A stretch of DNA of 64,000 nucleotides from CAYNEO01 sp964396245. GTDB lineage: Bacteria > Zixibacteria > MSB-5A5 > GN15 > FEB-12. The notes under the pieces were generated by a model that made no database searches, was not told the origin of the DNA, and worked only from the letters and a program-made list of their open reading frames with translations. Positions 50,912 through 57,639 of this stretch are shown here, one piece after another. The DNA is taken from assembly GCA_964396245.1 (NCBI GenBank), contig CAYNEO010000007.1:1-64000 (forward strand), read 5' to 3'. A program made the position numbers and the translations under genes. Within the stretch, counting starts at the first letter, position 1. Every line of letters starts with the position of its first letter.

Positions 50912-52116
50912 TCATCCTTCTGCAAGCTTGGCAGGCTAAAGTAAAATGTTGCTCCCTCGTCCTCTTTCCCGTCAGCCCACATGCGGCCGCCGTGTCGGGT
51001 GATGATTCGCTGTGCCAGCGACAGCCCGAGGCCGGTACCGGGAAAATCGCGCATGGAGTGCAGACGGTGAAAAGGCAGAAACAATTTGTCGGCATAGTTC
51101 GGGTCGAATCCGGCGCCGTTGTCACGAACGAAATAGACTCTCATCCCCGAATCGTCTCTGAAGCCGAACTCAATTTGTGCCTGCGGCGTATGTTGCGTGA
51201 ATTTCCAGGCGTTACGGATCAAGTTGTCGAGAGCGATTCTCATCAGGTTAGTATCGCAATGTTGAACGGCTCTGTCAACTATCGTCACGTCCACTGTCCG
51301 GCCATCTCCTGAATCGCGCAGGGCGCCTACCAGGTCGTGTACTATGTTGCTGAGGTCAGCCTCCTCAAACGTCAGGGCCGCCTGCGATACACGGGACAGC
51401 GACAGCAAGTCTTCGATCAGCCGTGCCATATTCTCCGATGCGGAGAGAATTCTGTCAAGGTATTCTCTGCCCTTTTCATCCAGCGAATCGCCGTAATCCT
51501 CGACGATGGCTTCGGAAAATCCGTGAACGGTCCTCAGGGGAGCCCTGAGATCATGGGCAACCGAGTACGCGAAGGACTCCAAATCACGATTGAGCGCCTC
51601 CAGCTCATGGCCACGGTCTGCCAATTCCACGTTCTTCTCCAGCATCATCTGCTGCTGGCCGATATGGTCCTGTTCCCTGGCGACCAGTTGATCCTGGACC
51701 TGATCAAGGACGGCCTTCACCTGTCCCAGCTCACTGATATCGACCATGGTCACGAGCAATGATGCCTCGTCGTCATCAAATCCGCTTTCGAGCCGACTGG
51801 CGGTCAGGCGACGAGTACGCTGCCGGCCACCATCATTATATGTTCCATCAAAATACTCTGTTTCCGCAAATCCGTTCAGAACTGCCCGAAGATAAACGGC
51901 CAGAGCGTCGAGATCCCATTGTCGGGGAATGACTTCGATGAATGCGACGCCGTCGGCTTCTTGAGGCCCGAGGCCAAACATCTGACAGAAAGCTCGATTG
52001 GTCGCCCTCACACGAAAATCACTGTCCAGAATCAATGTCGAATGGGGTGACAAATCGAAAGCGTCTCTCATCACATTCAGGTTCATACCAACCTGTTCTT
52101 GCTCGTCCATACTCAA
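50908..52116 (-). CDS. Soluble PAS-domain histidine kinase (phytochrome-like kinase core)
   Basis: 402 residues, no membrane span. One PAS domain (about 15-130, STLILDSDFRVRATNRAFCQ) is followed by a coiled coil (about 135-180) and a kinase core of the phytochrome-associated type (SFAYSVAHDLRAPLRTVHGF with the phospho-acceptor His). The HATPase domain has NLIRNAWKFT, VRDNGAGFDP and GTGLGLSLAQRI. The ATG at 52116 has AAGG 6 nt upstream. It forms an operon with an Rcp1-type receiver and a PAS-LuxR regulator. The signal is unknown; a chromophore-binding GAF domain is absent, so light sensing is not implied. Confidence 0.9.
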   Translation of the reverse strand: MSMDEQEQVGMNLNVMRDAFDLSPHSTLILDSDFRVRATNRAFCQMFGLGPQEADGVAFIEVIPRQWDLDALAVYLRAVLNGFAETEYFDGTYNDGGRQRTRRLTASRLESGFDDDEASLLVTMVDISELGQVKAVLDQVQDQLVAREQDHIGQQQMMLEKNVELADRGHELEALNRDLESFAYSVAHDLRAPLRTVHGFSEAIVEDYGDSLDEKGREYLDRILSASENMARLIEDLLSLSRVSQAALTFEEADLSNIVHDLVGALRDSGDGRTVDVTIVDRAVQHCDTNLMRIALDNLIRNAWKFTQHTPQAQIEFGFRDDSGMRVYFVRDNGAGFDPNYADKLFLPFHRLHSMRDFPGTGLGLSLAQRIITRHGGRMWADGKEDEGATFYFSLPSLQKDE

Positions 52117-52528
52117 CCTTCTTCTTGGTTCGACACGCTCAAGGCGTGAAAGCCAAAATGTCTATGAACGATATCGAGATGAAGTTCGTATCCTCCGCGA
52201 GCTTTTTGTGCTGTCCGGTATTAATATAAAGATGCGTAGCATGAATTCGCAAGTGGAAAAGCACGTACGGCCGCTCACCGGATCAGGCCACAAAAAAACC
52301 GGTAAGTTATTATCAGCAAATAGAATGAGCTTAATTTTGGCTGCCCTTACAGTATGGGATTACCACGTATATACAATACGTGGTCGTTACCTGCTCTACT
52401 CGTGTTGACCTTTTCGCTTGTCTGCCGCTTTCTTGTGTTCAACAAAACGTGATCAGCAATATATCACATTTCAGAATGATGAAATTGCAAAGCGACATAC
52501 CAAACACTCGGGTAGCAGGAGGCAAAAA
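52117..52528. other. Non-coding interval upstream of spoVG
   Basis: 412 bp between the leftward kinase operon and spoVG. It contains a 9-bp inverted repeat at 52362-52384, an 18-nt motif at 52304-52321 also found near the trp promoter (48768-48785), and a possible -35 TTGACC (52405-52410) without a good -10. No gene was accepted here; the frame preceding spoVG from 52418 lacks an SD. Confidence 0.45.
52362..52384. repeat. Inverted repeat, possible operator of spoVG
   Basis: ACCACGTAT (52362-52370), 5-nt spacer, ATACGTGGT (52376-52384): a perfect 9-bp dyad centred about 156 bp before the spoVG start. It lacks a U tract, so a dimeric protein-binding site is more likely than a terminator. Confidence 0.5.
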
Positions 52529-52819
52529 ATGAAGATCAGTGACATCCGCGTAACTCTGCGCGATGAGGACAAGCTCAAAGGCTTCGTCAACGTAACCTTT
52601 GACGACTGCTTTATTGTGCGTGGGTGCAAGATCATCCAGGGCACCGACGGGTACTTTGTGTCCATGCCGAGCTGGAAACGGCGTGATGGCAGTTATCGTG
52701 ACATTGCCCACCCGACTAACGGCGACATGCGCCGCGAAATGGAAGACATGATCCTCAAGGCGTACGTGGCCAAGCTCAAGGAACGCGAGTCCCTGCGGCC
52801 TTCGATGAGCTATAAGTAA
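52529..52819 (+). CDS. spoVG: SpoVG family RNA/DNA-binding protein
   Basis: 96 residues from the ATG at 52529, with AGGAGG 6 nt upstream. Family landmarks are MKISDIRVTLRDEDKLKGFV, FDDCFIVRGCKIIQG, FVSMPSWKRRDGSYRDIAHP and a C-terminal helix. SpoVG proteins are small nucleic-acid-binding regulators, best known in Firmicutes and spirochaetes and also widespread in other phyla. Nothing here suggests sporulation. It leads a run of envelope and stress genes in the same direction, though 157 bp separate it from the next one, and may act as a post-transcriptional regulator for them. Confidence 0.93.
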   Translation: MKISDIRVTLRDEDKLKGFVNVTFDDCFIVRGCKIIQGTDGYFVSMPSWKRRDGSYRDIAHPTNGDMRREMEDMILKAYVAKLKERESLRPSMSYK

Positions 52820-52976
52820 CTGCTATTCTAGAACCGCGGGTCCGGGGTGTCCCTCAGGGGTAGCCGACCGGTGTCGTGCCGGAGCTATCGGAACAGATTT
52901 CGACGTCCCGGTCACCGCGATTTAGATGGCGAAAGAGGCCGAACCTGATTACACGACCACAAGGAGTTCAAGAACC

Positions 52977-53720
52977 ATGCTGATTAACTTCAGTGACCTT
53001 CGCAATTTGAACGTGCTCGCCGCCGACGGCGAATTCGGGCAGGTCCACGACTTGCTTTTCGACGACGGCGACTACGCGGTGCGTTACATCGTGGTCAATA
53101 CCAGTGACTGGCTTCCCGGCAGAGACGTGCTGGTTCCACCGCAGGAATTCCAGGAGCCTGTGTGGGACAAGTCCGAATTGCCGGTCTCACTCACCCGCGA
53201 TCAGATCGAGAATAGCCCCGAGATTTCAGAGGACGAACCTCTGTCACGGCAAAAGGAAGAAGAGCTGCACAGCTACTTCGGCTGGCAGCCGTACTGGGTC
53301 GACAGGATAACCGGCGAAGACTACGGACCGCCGATTCCCGCCGGCGATGAAATGACCGGCGATCGACAGGCAGACTCCGTTCCGCAGGATCCGGTTCCGG
53401 GCGACCCCGACTTGCTCAGCGCCGAGAGTGTTGTCGGATATGAAATCCAGGCGACTGATGCCCGGATCGGGAGAGTCGATGATTTCCTCCTGGACGATGA
53501 ATCATGGGAAATTGAATACCTCGTTATCGACACCGGCGACGAGAACGAGAACAAGAAGACCCTTCTCGCCAGCGAGCTGATCGAACGAATCAGCTTCGAC
53601 GAGTATGCGGTATTCGTCGACCTCGACCAGGAGACGATTCGAAAAAGTCCCGAATACGACCCGAGCAGTCCGATAAACCAAGGCTACGAGGAGGCCCTGC
53701 AGAAGCACTTTGGCTATTAA
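52977..53720 (+). CDS. Double PRC-barrel domain protein (copy 1)
   Basis: 247 residues from the ATG at 52977 (AAGGAG upstream; an in-frame ATG at 52926 has no SD). Two PRC-barrel repeats: residues 5-75 (NLNVLAADGEFGQVHDLLFD, YIVVNTSDWLPGRDVL) and about 155-225 (YEIQATDARIGRVDDFLLDD, WEIEYLVIDTGD). Each is followed by a short helical segment (PLSRQKEEELHSYFGWQPYW, and NQGYEEALQKHFGY). It is soluble and cytoplasmic. It is a full-length paralogue of 56788-57552. PRC barrels bind proteins or RNA in ribosome maturation and photosynthesis, but the role of this paired form, common next to stress genes, is not known. Confidence 0.85.
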   Translation: MLINFSDLRNLNVLAADGEFGQVHDLLFDDGDYAVRYIVVNTSDWLPGRDVLVPPQEFQEPVWDKSELPVSLTRDQIENSPEISEDEPLSRQKEEELHSYFGWQPYWVDRITGEDYGPPIPAGDEMTGDRQADSVPQDPVPGDPDLLSAESVVGYEIQATDARIGRVDDFLLDDESWEIEYLVIDTGDENENKKTLLASELIERISFDEYAVFVDLDQETIRKSPEYDPSSPINQGYEEALQKHFGY

Positions 53721-53746
53721 CCGACGCCATCTGAGGGTGAGAATAA

Positions 53747-54325
53747 ATGGAAAAACACAGATCGAGAGGTGAATATATGGAAAGCACTGAAGCAAAACAC
53801 ACACGGGACCGTTTTGAGCAGAATGTGTTAAGCCATCTCGACGAGATCTACACGGCGGCGACCTATCTCGGCCGGACTAATGCCGAGGCCGCGGACCTGG
53901 CACAAAAAACGATGGTGGAAGCGTACCGGCATTTCGGTCAGTTGCCGGAGGATACCGACTACAAGAAATGGGTTTTTACTATCCTGGCTTCTATCGAGGA
54001 ATCCGAGGCACGCATCCGGACCGCACACCGGTATCCTTCCCACAGTGGCGACGAGAAATTCTCGTATCGTCCGGTTGAAGCACTGCGTTATATCGACGTC
54101 ACGGGCCAGGAGTTTTTCTCGGAAATCTCGCGGGAAGAGATCCAGGAAACGACGAGAAATCTGCCGGATGATCTGCGCTTGATGGTGGCGCTGTTTTTCG
54201 TGGGCGAATTTTCGTATTCGGACCTGGCCGACATTACCGGCCTTCCGGTTGAAATTGTCAGGACCAGACTCCACCTCGGCCGACAGCAACTGCGCGAGAT
54301 GATACTGGACCTCTGCCCGGCGTAA
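53747..54325 (+). CDS. ECF-like RNA polymerase sigma factor
   Basis: 192 residues (182 if the second SD-preceded ATG at 53777 is used). Region 2 reads YTAATYLGRTNAEAADLAQK, then TMVEAYRHFGQL and YKKWVFTIL; region 4 reads LPDDLRLMVALFFVGEFSYS, then DLADITGLPVEIVRTRLHLG. The overall size and the two-region layout fit an extracytoplasmic-function sigma factor. The promoter-recognition helices are less basic than usual. No clear anti-sigma factor with a membrane span is adjacent; the next gene (4 bp gap) encodes a small coiled-coil protein that could play such a part. It is probably the regulator of the surrounding stress cluster. Confidence 0.8.
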   Translation: MEKHRSRGEYMESTEAKHTRDRFEQNVLSHLDEIYTAATYLGRTNAEAADLAQKTMVEAYRHFGQLPEDTDYKKWVFTILASIEESEARIRTAHRYPSHSGDEKFSYRPVEALRYIDVTGQEFFSEISREEIQETTRNLPDDLRLMVALFFVGEFSYSDLADITGLPVEIVRTRLHLGRQQLREMILDLCPA

Positions 54326-54328
54326 CCG

Positions 54329-54658
54329 ATGAAAGAAGATGCGTTCGTAAACAAGATTGAGGAATCGGAAATGGAACTACGTGAAGAATACCTCAGGTCG
54401 TTGGAGGCACAGGTGCAGGATTGGCGGGCCAAGATCCGGCAGCTCGAAATCAAGGCACACCAGGCCGAGCCGAACACAAGAGCGGGCTACTATTTCCGTA
54501 TTGGAGAGTTACTCTCCAGTGTCCAGCAGCTCGAATCCCGCGTGAGCCGGCTAAAGACTTCTTCGACACGGAGCTTCAAGCGCCTTCAGGCTGGTATCGA
54601 GACCGTGCGATACGACGTCGACGATGCCGTACGCTATGCGCTCAAGAACATACAGTAG
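54329..54658 (+). CDS. Small coiled-coil protein (sll1863-like)
   Basis: 109 residues, almost entirely helical and highly charged: MELREEYLRSLEAQVQDWRA, then KIRQLEIKAHQAE and LLSSVQQLESRVSRLK with heptad spacing, ending FKRLQAGIETVRYDVDDAVR. No signal peptide and no membrane span. The pattern resembles the stress-associated coiled-coil family that includes cyanobacterial sll1863, which lacks a known mechanism. It starts 3 bp after the sigma factor stop, so the two are co-expressed; binding of the sigma factor is possible but unproven. Confidence 0.65.
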   Translation: MKEDAFVNKIEESEMELREEYLRSLEAQVQDWRAKIRQLEIKAHQAEPNTRAGYYFRIGELLSSVQQLESRVSRLKTSSTRSFKRLQAGIETVRYDVDDAVRYALKNIQ

Positions 54659-54757
54659 ATCGGTAACACGTGCGCGAGTGTAAACAGGCCATGATCTCCG
54701 CGAACATGACCTTCAACAGCCCTGTTTCATCAGGCGCATCAGAAAGATGCAAGACGA

Positions 54758-56257
54758 ATGAACGCTACAACTCGACAGGAGGATCGCCCGGCAGACTATC
54801 AGCTTACCACCCGGATGCTGACAGCCCTTGCAGCAGTTATACTGTTCCTTTCTGTTTCACCCCCGGTCCTGTCCAAGTCTCTCTCAGATAGCGAAATAAC
54901 AACAGCCATTCAAAAAGAGCTCAGACTGCACGACGAGATACCGTCGAACCAGGTCGATATTTCGACGCGTGACGGTATTGTGCGGTTCACCGGAACGGTC
55001 GAGAATCTCCTCCAGCAGCAACGACTCACCGCCATCGCGGAGACAATCAAGGGTGTGAGATCCGTCGTTAACCAGACGACGCTCAGCCCCGTCGAGCGAA
55101 GCGACGCTGCTCTCAGTCGCGATGTCGATCAATCGCTCGGGGGGAATCCCGCGACCGAAGGGCGCGATATCGAACCTGTTGTCAGCAACGGCGTTGTGGT
55201 TCTGTCAGGTGTTGTGTCATCCTGGCAGGAGAAACAGCTTGCCGGTCAAATAGCATCGTCCATAGCCGGCGTCGTCGAGGTCGACAATGAACTCGCGATC
55301 AGTCATCCCCCGGAACGGAGTGATGAAGAAGTCCTGCGCGACATTCGTGAACGACTGGCTTCCGATGTCTGGGTCGATGATGGACTGATAGTTGTTGGCG
55401 TCACTGAAGGAGCCGTAACCCTCAGCGGCAGGGTGGGTAGCGCAGCTGAAAGGACCCGGGCAACAATCGACGCCTGGGTGAGCGGCACCCGGTCAGTCAA
55501 TACCGACAGCCTCGAGGTTGTATTCGACGCTCGAGAGAGTATGGTCAGAGACAGCCTCTATGCCGGCGTTCCTGACGCGAAAATTTCCGACGCGCTATAT
55601 AGCGCCTTTGCCTATGACCCCCGCGTCTCCCCTTTTCCGGTCAACGCCACGGTCGACAGCGGCGTTGTCACCCTGACTGGAACGGTGAATAACCTTGGAG
55701 CAAAGCTTGCGGCAGCTGAAGATGCTCTCAGCACGCTGGGCGTTTGGGATATTCAAAACGAAATTGCCGTTCACCCGGAGATAATCCCCCCGGACGATTC
55801 GCTGAAAGACGCCGTGACGCAAACGGTGCGGCGTGACGCCTACCTGTACAAGTTTGATATTACGGTAACAGCCGACAAGGGGATTGTGTACCTCGACGGC
55901 AAGGTAAACACGCCTTTTGAAAGAGAGCACGCCGCCGAAGTCGCCTCTCAAATTAACGGCGTCATCGGAGTGGTCAACCTTTTAGAGAGCCGCCGGGCTC
56001 AGATACGGCCAAGTGACCGAGTGATCAAGGAGAACGTGGAAAGCCGGCTGGTGTGGAGCCCGTGGCTCAATGCTCAGAACATCAACGTTGCTGTCGATGG
56101 GGGTATCATCACCCTCACCGGAACGGTAAACACATGGGCCGCACGGCATGAAGCGGAACAGAGAGCGTTTGAGGCCGGGGCAACCGAAGTACATAACCGG
56201 CTCAAGGTCAAGTACCTGGTGCCTGATGTGGACACACCAACAAATAACCGCATGTGA
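54758..56257 (+). CDS. Periplasmic protein with six BON domains
   Basis: 499 residues. A hydrophobic segment at 20-38 (MLTALAAVILFLSVSPPVLS) is a signal peptide; the ATG at 54758 lacks a good SD and the internal ATG at 54815 would start right at the signal. Six BON repeats lie at about 42-109, 114-181, 188-255, 273-340, 346-410 and 418-486, each with the typical end VTLTGTVNNLGAKLAAAEDA (repeat 4) or ITLTGTVNTWAARHEAEQRA (repeat 6). BON domains bind phospholipid, so the protein may patrol the outer-membrane inner leaflet or bridge the envelope, like OsmY (two BON domains), which responds to osmotic stress. Six copies is a long array. Confidence 0.88.
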   Translation: MNATTRQEDRPADYQLTTRMLTALAAVILFLSVSPPVLSKSLSDSEITTAIQKELRLHDEIPSNQVDISTRDGIVRFTGTVENLLQQQRLTAIAETIKGVRSVVNQTTLSPVERSDAALSRDVDQSLGGNPATEGRDIEPVVSNGVVVLSGVVSSWQEKQLAGQIASSIAGVVEVDNELAISHPPERSDEEVLRDIRERLASDVWVDDGLIVVGVTEGAVTLSGRVGSAAERTRATIDAWVSGTRSVNTDSLEVVFDARESMVRDSLYAGVPDAKISDALYSAFAYDPRVSPFPVNATVDSGVVTLTGTVNNLGAKLAAAEDALSTLGVWDIQNEIAVHPEIIPPDDSLKDAVTQTVRRDAYLYKFDITVTADKGIVYLDGKVNTPFEREHAAEVASQINGVIGVVNLLESRRAQIRPSDRVIKENVESRLVWSPWLNAQNINVAVDGGIITLTGTVNTWAARHEAEQRAFEAGATEVHNRLKVKYLVPDVDTPTNNRM

Positions 56258-56338
56258 GAAGAAAAATATGTCGAACGATGATGCCGTAACAAACTGGCAA
56301 ACAGATACATCGTCAGCAAGAGAACGGGAGATAACAAT

Positions 56339-56737
56339 ATGCTTGTAGCCGAAGCCCTCCTCGCATTTTTCATCGCAGTCGTACTCAGCCTGATCCTGGT
56401 CGCTATTTTCGGCTGGCAGCGACCCGGAAGAATCGGGGTCTGGCCCTCAATCGTGTTTCTGGTGCTCATTCTCTTCGCGGCGACATGGGCAGGGGGCGCC
56501 TGGATACATAAAGCCGGTCCCCACTGGGGCGGCCTGTACTGGGTCCCGTTCGTTGTGGTAGGAATCTTCCTGGCTCTATTGATCGGCACCCTGATACCGC
56601 CGGGACGGAGACCGCGAAACCGTCGCGAGGCCCTGGAACAGGTAGACCGGCGACGTGAGAGTGGTATGATGATCGGCGTGCTGGTGTGGATCGTACTTAT
56701 CGCCCTGTTTGTCATTGCATTAGTCAGGTATGTGTAA
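56339..56737 (+). CDS. Small membrane protein (copy 1 of a paralogous pair)
   Basis: 132 residues with about four hydrophobic helices: LLAFFIAVVLSLILVAIFGW, WPSIVFLVLILFAATWAGGA, then LYWVPFVVVGIFLALLIGTL and a C-terminal VLVWIVLIALFVIALVRYV. A short Arg-rich loop (PPGRRPRNRREALEQVDRRR) lies between helices 3 and 4. The ATG at 56339 has GGGAG 8 nt upstream. The same architecture and many identical positions (WAGG-x-WI, GPHWGGLYWVP versus GPAAWGVFWLP) recur in 61325-61729. Function unknown; the stress context suggests an inner-membrane envelope protein. Confidence 0.7.
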   Translation: MLVAEALLAFFIAVVLSLILVAIFGWQRPGRIGVWPSIVFLVLILFAATWAGGAWIHKAGPHWGGLYWVPFVVVGIFLALLIGTLIPPGRRPRNRREALEQVDRRRESGMMIGVLVWIVLIALFVIALVRYV

Positions 56738-56787
56738 TGGATGCAAATGCCGGAGCCATGCTGCTATAGAAATGAGGAGAGCAAAGA

Positions 56788-57552
56788 ATGCTGCGCAGTG
56801 TGAAGGATTTCCATCGATATCATATCATGGCCACCGACGGTGAGATCGGAAAAGTGGATGATCTTTTGTTTGATGATCGCGAGTGGCGACTGCGCCATCT
56901 GGTAGTCGACACCGGCCACTGGCTGCCGGACCGCAAGGTCTTGATCCCACCGTCGAAGCTGGGAGAGCCGGACGGCGTCATGCGCACTTTTCCCGTCAGC
57001 CTGACTAAACAGCAGGTGGAAGACAGCCCGACTGTCGATACCGATGAACCGGTGTCCAGACAGCATGAGGCCAGGCTGTTCGAATACTACGGACTTCAGC
57101 CGTACTGGGTAAGCGGTATCACCGGTGGCGCTTTTCCCCCGGCCATATATCCGGCGGATGAAGAAGCCGGGCAGGAACAGGAGGAATCAACCGGAAAGAA
57201 ATCCGGGGAAGATACCGGCGATCCACACCTGCGAAGCACAAACGAAGTCGAGGGCTATCATATTCGGGCAGCCGATGACCGGGTGGGTCATATCGAAGAT
57301 TTTATCATCGATGACCATACCTGGACCATTCGCTATCTGGTTGTGGATACCCGTGACTGGCTGCCGGGTCGACTCATACTGGTAGCCACCAACTGGATAA
57401 CCGGCGTTAGCTGGGATGAATCGCGGGTCTACGTAAGTCTGACAAAGGACGCGATCGAAAAGAGCCCGGAATGGGATCCTTCCCAACCGGTTAACCGGAA
57501 GTACGAGGAAGTGCTCTTTGACTACTACGGGAGGCCCCGCTACTGGGAGTGA
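56788..57552 (+). CDS. Double PRC-barrel domain protein (copy 2)
   Basis: 254 residues, paralogue of 52977-53720 over its whole length: YHIMATDGEIGKVDDLLFDD, LVVDTGHWLPDRKVL, VSRQHEARLFEYYGLQPYWV, then YHIRAADDRVGHIEDFIIDD and YLVVDTRDWLPGRLIL. An acidic, Glu/Gln-rich linker of about 35 residues joins the halves. GAGGAG precedes the ATG at 56788. Keeping two copies in one cluster suggests a functional pair or heterodimer. Role unknown. Confidence 0.85.
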   Translation: MLRSVKDFHRYHIMATDGEIGKVDDLLFDDREWRLRHLVVDTGHWLPDRKVLIPPSKLGEPDGVMRTFPVSLTKQQVEDSPTVDTDEPVSRQHEARLFEYYGLQPYWVSGITGGAFPPAIYPADEEAGQEQEESTGKKSGEDTGDPHLRSTNEVEGYHIRAADDRVGHIEDFIIDDHTWTIRYLVVDTRDWLPGRLILVATNWITGVSWDESRVYVSLTKDAIEKSPEWDPSQPVNRKYEEVLFDYYGRPRYWE

Positions 57553-57639
57553 AGATATTCAAAACGGGAAGTTCGCCAAGTTTTTCGGCGACACCGGGAA
57601 TGTGGCACGAACGGAAAATTACCTGATGGAGCACATAGT

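Noticed and set aside
54670..54891. 73-codon frame overlapping the BON gene start
   Set aside because: It is in a different frame from the clear signal peptide and BON repeats and has no SD.
56268..56348. 26-codon frame (MSNDDAVTNWQTD start) running into the membrane protein gene
   Set aside because: It has a weak SD and overlaps the start of 56339, which has its own good SD; probably chance.
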